DNA of 46,090 nucleotides, from assembly GCA_947379975.1 (NCBI GenBank), contig CANCPF010000016.1, forward strand, positions 1 to 46,090. The letters are read 5' to 3'. Made by a program: the position numbers and the translations under genes. This DNA is from Methylophilaceae bacterium. Lineage in GTDB: Bacteria; Pseudomonadota; Gammaproteobacteria; Burkholderiales; Methylophilaceae. Below, in pieces: positions 44,338 to 46,090 of this stretch (positions are counted from its first letter, which is position 1; each line of letters begins with the position of its first letter). Below the pieces are notes generated by a model, which saw nothing but the letters and a program-made list of their open reading frames with translations, ran no database searches and was not told the DNA's origin.

Positions 44338-45848
44338 GGCGAATCCTCAACTTCTGGGTTGACCGTCGGAGGTTCTCCAAGTGGCAGACACAAGGTTACG
44401 CAAGCGCCACCTTGCTCTTGGTTAACGGCGGTAATAGTACCGTCGTGCGCTTCGATAATTGCCCGGCAAATCGCCAATCCAAGACCTACCCCAGGCGTTG
44501 AAGATTCAACCTCAGCACGCGTGAACATCTGAAATAATGCTTCCGTCTCCCCAACTGGGAAGCCTGAACCATGATCAAGCACCGAAATGCAGGCTAAGTT
44601 TTGATTGATAAATCCGCGCACTTCAATCGACTCGCCTGCGGGTGAGTATTTGGCTGCATTTTCTAGCAGATTACACAGCACACGTTCTAAAAGAACGTCG
44701 TCAAATTCAACCAGCGGCAAATTTGGCGCAAGCGTGACCATGATTTGATGTTGTGTTAGTGCAGGCTTCAGCAGCTTAATGGCTGAGCCAATCACATCCT
44801 CAAACAATTGCCAGTCTTTGTGTAATACAACTTTACCTGACTGCAATTTAGCCATTTCAAGCAAATTACTGACAAGGTGGCTCATAGCTAGTGCTTGATC
44901 ACGTATTGCAATTGCAGAATTATGTATCGCCTCATTCTGCGGCACGGTAGTAATCGCAAGCGCGTCAGCCATACCCACCAGACCAGTAAGCGGTGTTCTT
45001 AAATCATGAGAGATCGATGAGAGAACCGAGCTGCGCAAACGCTCTGCAATTGCATCAAGTTTCGTCTGTTGCGTTAGCTCCACATAATGCAAGCGTTCAA
45101 TAGAAATGGCAATAAGGTTAGCGACCGCTTCGAACAGACTTTCGTTATCGTTCTCAGCATTCTCTTTTGCGTCACTATCGACGTTAACAACCATTACACC
45201 CCTCACTTCATGAGGTGCTTTAAGTGGGAAAACTTGAGTAAGTGAGCCTGACTCTGTTAATTGAGTTGTAGTCACCAAAATACCTTGCTTGATAGACGTG
45301 TGAGCGACAGCAGTCAATGCAACTTCGAATTTTAGAGACGGTAACTCGCCAGTCTCATCTAAAAGATGCAGCTTGGCAATGTGTCCAGACCACGCCATAA
45401 AGTGGCCAAGAACATTTGAAACTTGTTCAAAACTAATTGCTCCGGCCAGGTCACGTGCCAACTCATAGAGACGGCGGGTCTGCTGTTCACGATTAAGTAC
45501 TATTGCCGCATGTTTGCTAAGTGAAGCCGTCAGATGCGCTGTGACAATTCCTACGGCAAGCATGACTGCGAATGTAACAATGTACTGGACATTATTAACT
45601 GCAAATGAAAATCGTGGTGGCACAAAGAAAAAATCAAATAATGCTACTGCTAAGACAGTAGACATGATTGCGGGTCCTCGGCCCAGTTTTAGGGAAACTA
45701 GAAATACTACTAACAAAAACAACATAACAATGTTAGCTAAGTCAAGAACTTGACGTAGCGGTGTTGCGACTATAGTAGTTAACACGCAAATTAAAAATGC
45801 TGCGAGATAATTTCGCTTTATTTGCTTAATTTCTGAGCTGGTTGACAT
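44334..45848 (-). CDS. kdpD: KdpD-like sensor kinase lacking the N-terminal KdpD/Usp domains
   Basis: This 504-residue histidine kinase has four membrane segments at the very N-terminus (about 14-32, 37-54, 58-75, 85-107), a GAF domain (about 125-255), HisKA with His281 in SSISHDLRTPLTG, and an ATPase domain ending in PGVGLGLAICRAIIEAHDG. Full-length KdpD is near 900 residues; here the cytoplasmic nucleotide-binding and Usp domains that precede the membrane part are absent. The upstream sequence shows no frame for them, so this is a short variant rather than a recent frameshift. It is first in the kdpD-kdpE-kup operon. Confidence 0.9.
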   Translation of the reverse strand: MSTSSEIKQIKRNYLAAFLICVLTTIVATPLRQVLDLANIVMLFLLVVFLVSLKLGRGPAIMSTVLAVALFDFFFVPPRFSFAVNNVQYIVTFAVMLAVGIVTAHLTASLSKHAAIVLNREQQTRRLYELARDLAGAISFEQVSNVLGHFMAWSGHIAKLHLLDETGELPSLKFEVALTAVAHTSIKQGILVTTTQLTESGSLTQVFPLKAPHEVRGVMVVNVDSDAKENAENDNESLFEAVANLIAISIERLHYVELTQQTKLDAIAERLRSSVLSSISHDLRTPLTGLVGMADALAITTVPQNEAIHNSAIAIRDQALAMSHLVSNLLEMAKLQSGKVVLHKDWQLFEDVIGSAIKLLKPALTQHQIMVTLAPNLPLVEFDDVLLERVLCNLLENAAKYSPAGESIEVRGFINQNLACISVLDHGSGFPVGETEALFQMFTRAEVESSTPGVGLGLAICRAIIEAHDGTITAVNQEQGGACVTLCLPLGEPPTVNPEVEDSP

Positions 45849-46016
45849 GTCTATCCAATAATTTCCACTGACAGCTAAAACATTTAGTAGATAGAATGCC
45901 TCAATTCATGCAAAAAAAGTGTAAATTTTTAAATGACCGCTATGGGTCGGGAGTGACCATGTTGACCGGCTGCTTATGGAGCGGGTAATATTTCAATAAT
46001 ATTCTTGGAGTTTTAA

Positions 46017-46090
46017 ATGCTATTAGTTACCTCTATCATTTCTTCAGTACTAACCATCATCTTTATAAGGCTCTCTTTTACGGTTATCGG
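46017..46090 (+). CDS. Start of a probable MAPEG-family membrane protein
   Basis: The visible 24 residues begin with a hydrophobic segment (MLLVTSIISSVLTIIFIRLSF), like the first helix of bacterial MAPEG/YecN proteins. TTGGAG lies 7 bases before the ATG. The gene runs out of the window. The 168-bp gap to kdpD carries GACC/GGTC repeats near 45934-45970 and an AATATT pair (45987-45992, 45998-46003). The family call is tentative because so little is seen. Confidence 0.5.
   Translation, partial: MLLVTSIISSVLTIIFIRLSFTVI

Noticed and set aside
45959..45988. Nine-codon leader peptide (MLTGCLWSG) before the final gene
   Set aside because: Too short to support; no attenuator structure goes with it, and the following gene is out of view.

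Overview
The window reads as chromosome of a methylotrophic betaproteobacterium. The best guess is Methylophilaceae, Methylotenera-like. This is inferred from a complete N-methylglutamate (NMG) pathway for methylamine, a formaldehyde-activating-enzyme (Fae) homolog, RibBX-type riboflavin enzyme architecture and moderately AT-rich DNA. No rRNA, tRNA, CRISPR array, transposase, integrase or phage gene was seen.

Layout. 1-7400: the 3' end of htpG, a GAF-PAS-GGDEF-EAL cyclic-di-GMP protein and glycogen phosphorylase. 7400-9445 (minus): a MocR-type PLP-dependent regulator followed by ridA. 9701-22115 (plus): a putrescine/GABA catabolic cluster ordered like the Pseudomonas spuABC-transporter operon: class-I glutamine amidotransferase (puuD/spuA), gamma-glutamylputrescine synthetase (puuA/spuB), polyamine aminotransferase (spuC), ABC importer (potFGHI), two aldehyde dehydrogenases and gabT. 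A small EutQ-like cupin gene follows. 22741-23859 (minus): a GNAT acetyltransferase and an XRE-cupin (PuuR-like) regulator. 24125-25521: a Fae homolog convergent with an N-formylglutamate amidohydrolase.

25854-35399 (plus): the NMG operon, mgdABCD (sarcosine-oxidase-like N-methylglutamate dehydrogenase), gmaS (gamma-glutamylmethylamide synthetase) and mgsABC (N-methylglutamate synthase). 35400-37998: a structured 297-nt leader, then three small membrane proteins and an APC-family permease in one tight cluster. This is the least familiar part of the window and the best candidate for a new module, probably an amine transporter with accessory subunits. 38135-39101: two more small membrane-protein genes of unknown role. 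39429-41407: folE2-ribBX behind a leader that looks like an attenuator. 41765-45848 (minus): a truncated KdpD-like kinase, KdpE-like regulator and Kup potassium transporter in one operon. 46017 to the end: the start of a probable MAPEG-family membrane protein.

How the parts fit. Both catabolic blocks begin by attaching an amine to the gamma-carboxyl of glutamate with a glutamine-synthetase-like ligase (PuuA for putrescine, GmaS for methylamine). The left block turns putrescine into GABA and succinate, recovering nitrogen. The right block turns methylamine into NMG and then into glutamate plus a C1 unit. The Fae homolog and the N-formylglutamate amidohydrolase sit between the blocks and may handle C1 or glutamate side products. 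The island therefore looks like a gamma-glutamyl-amine utilisation region. Functions are assigned from recognised families and motifs; no database search was run.
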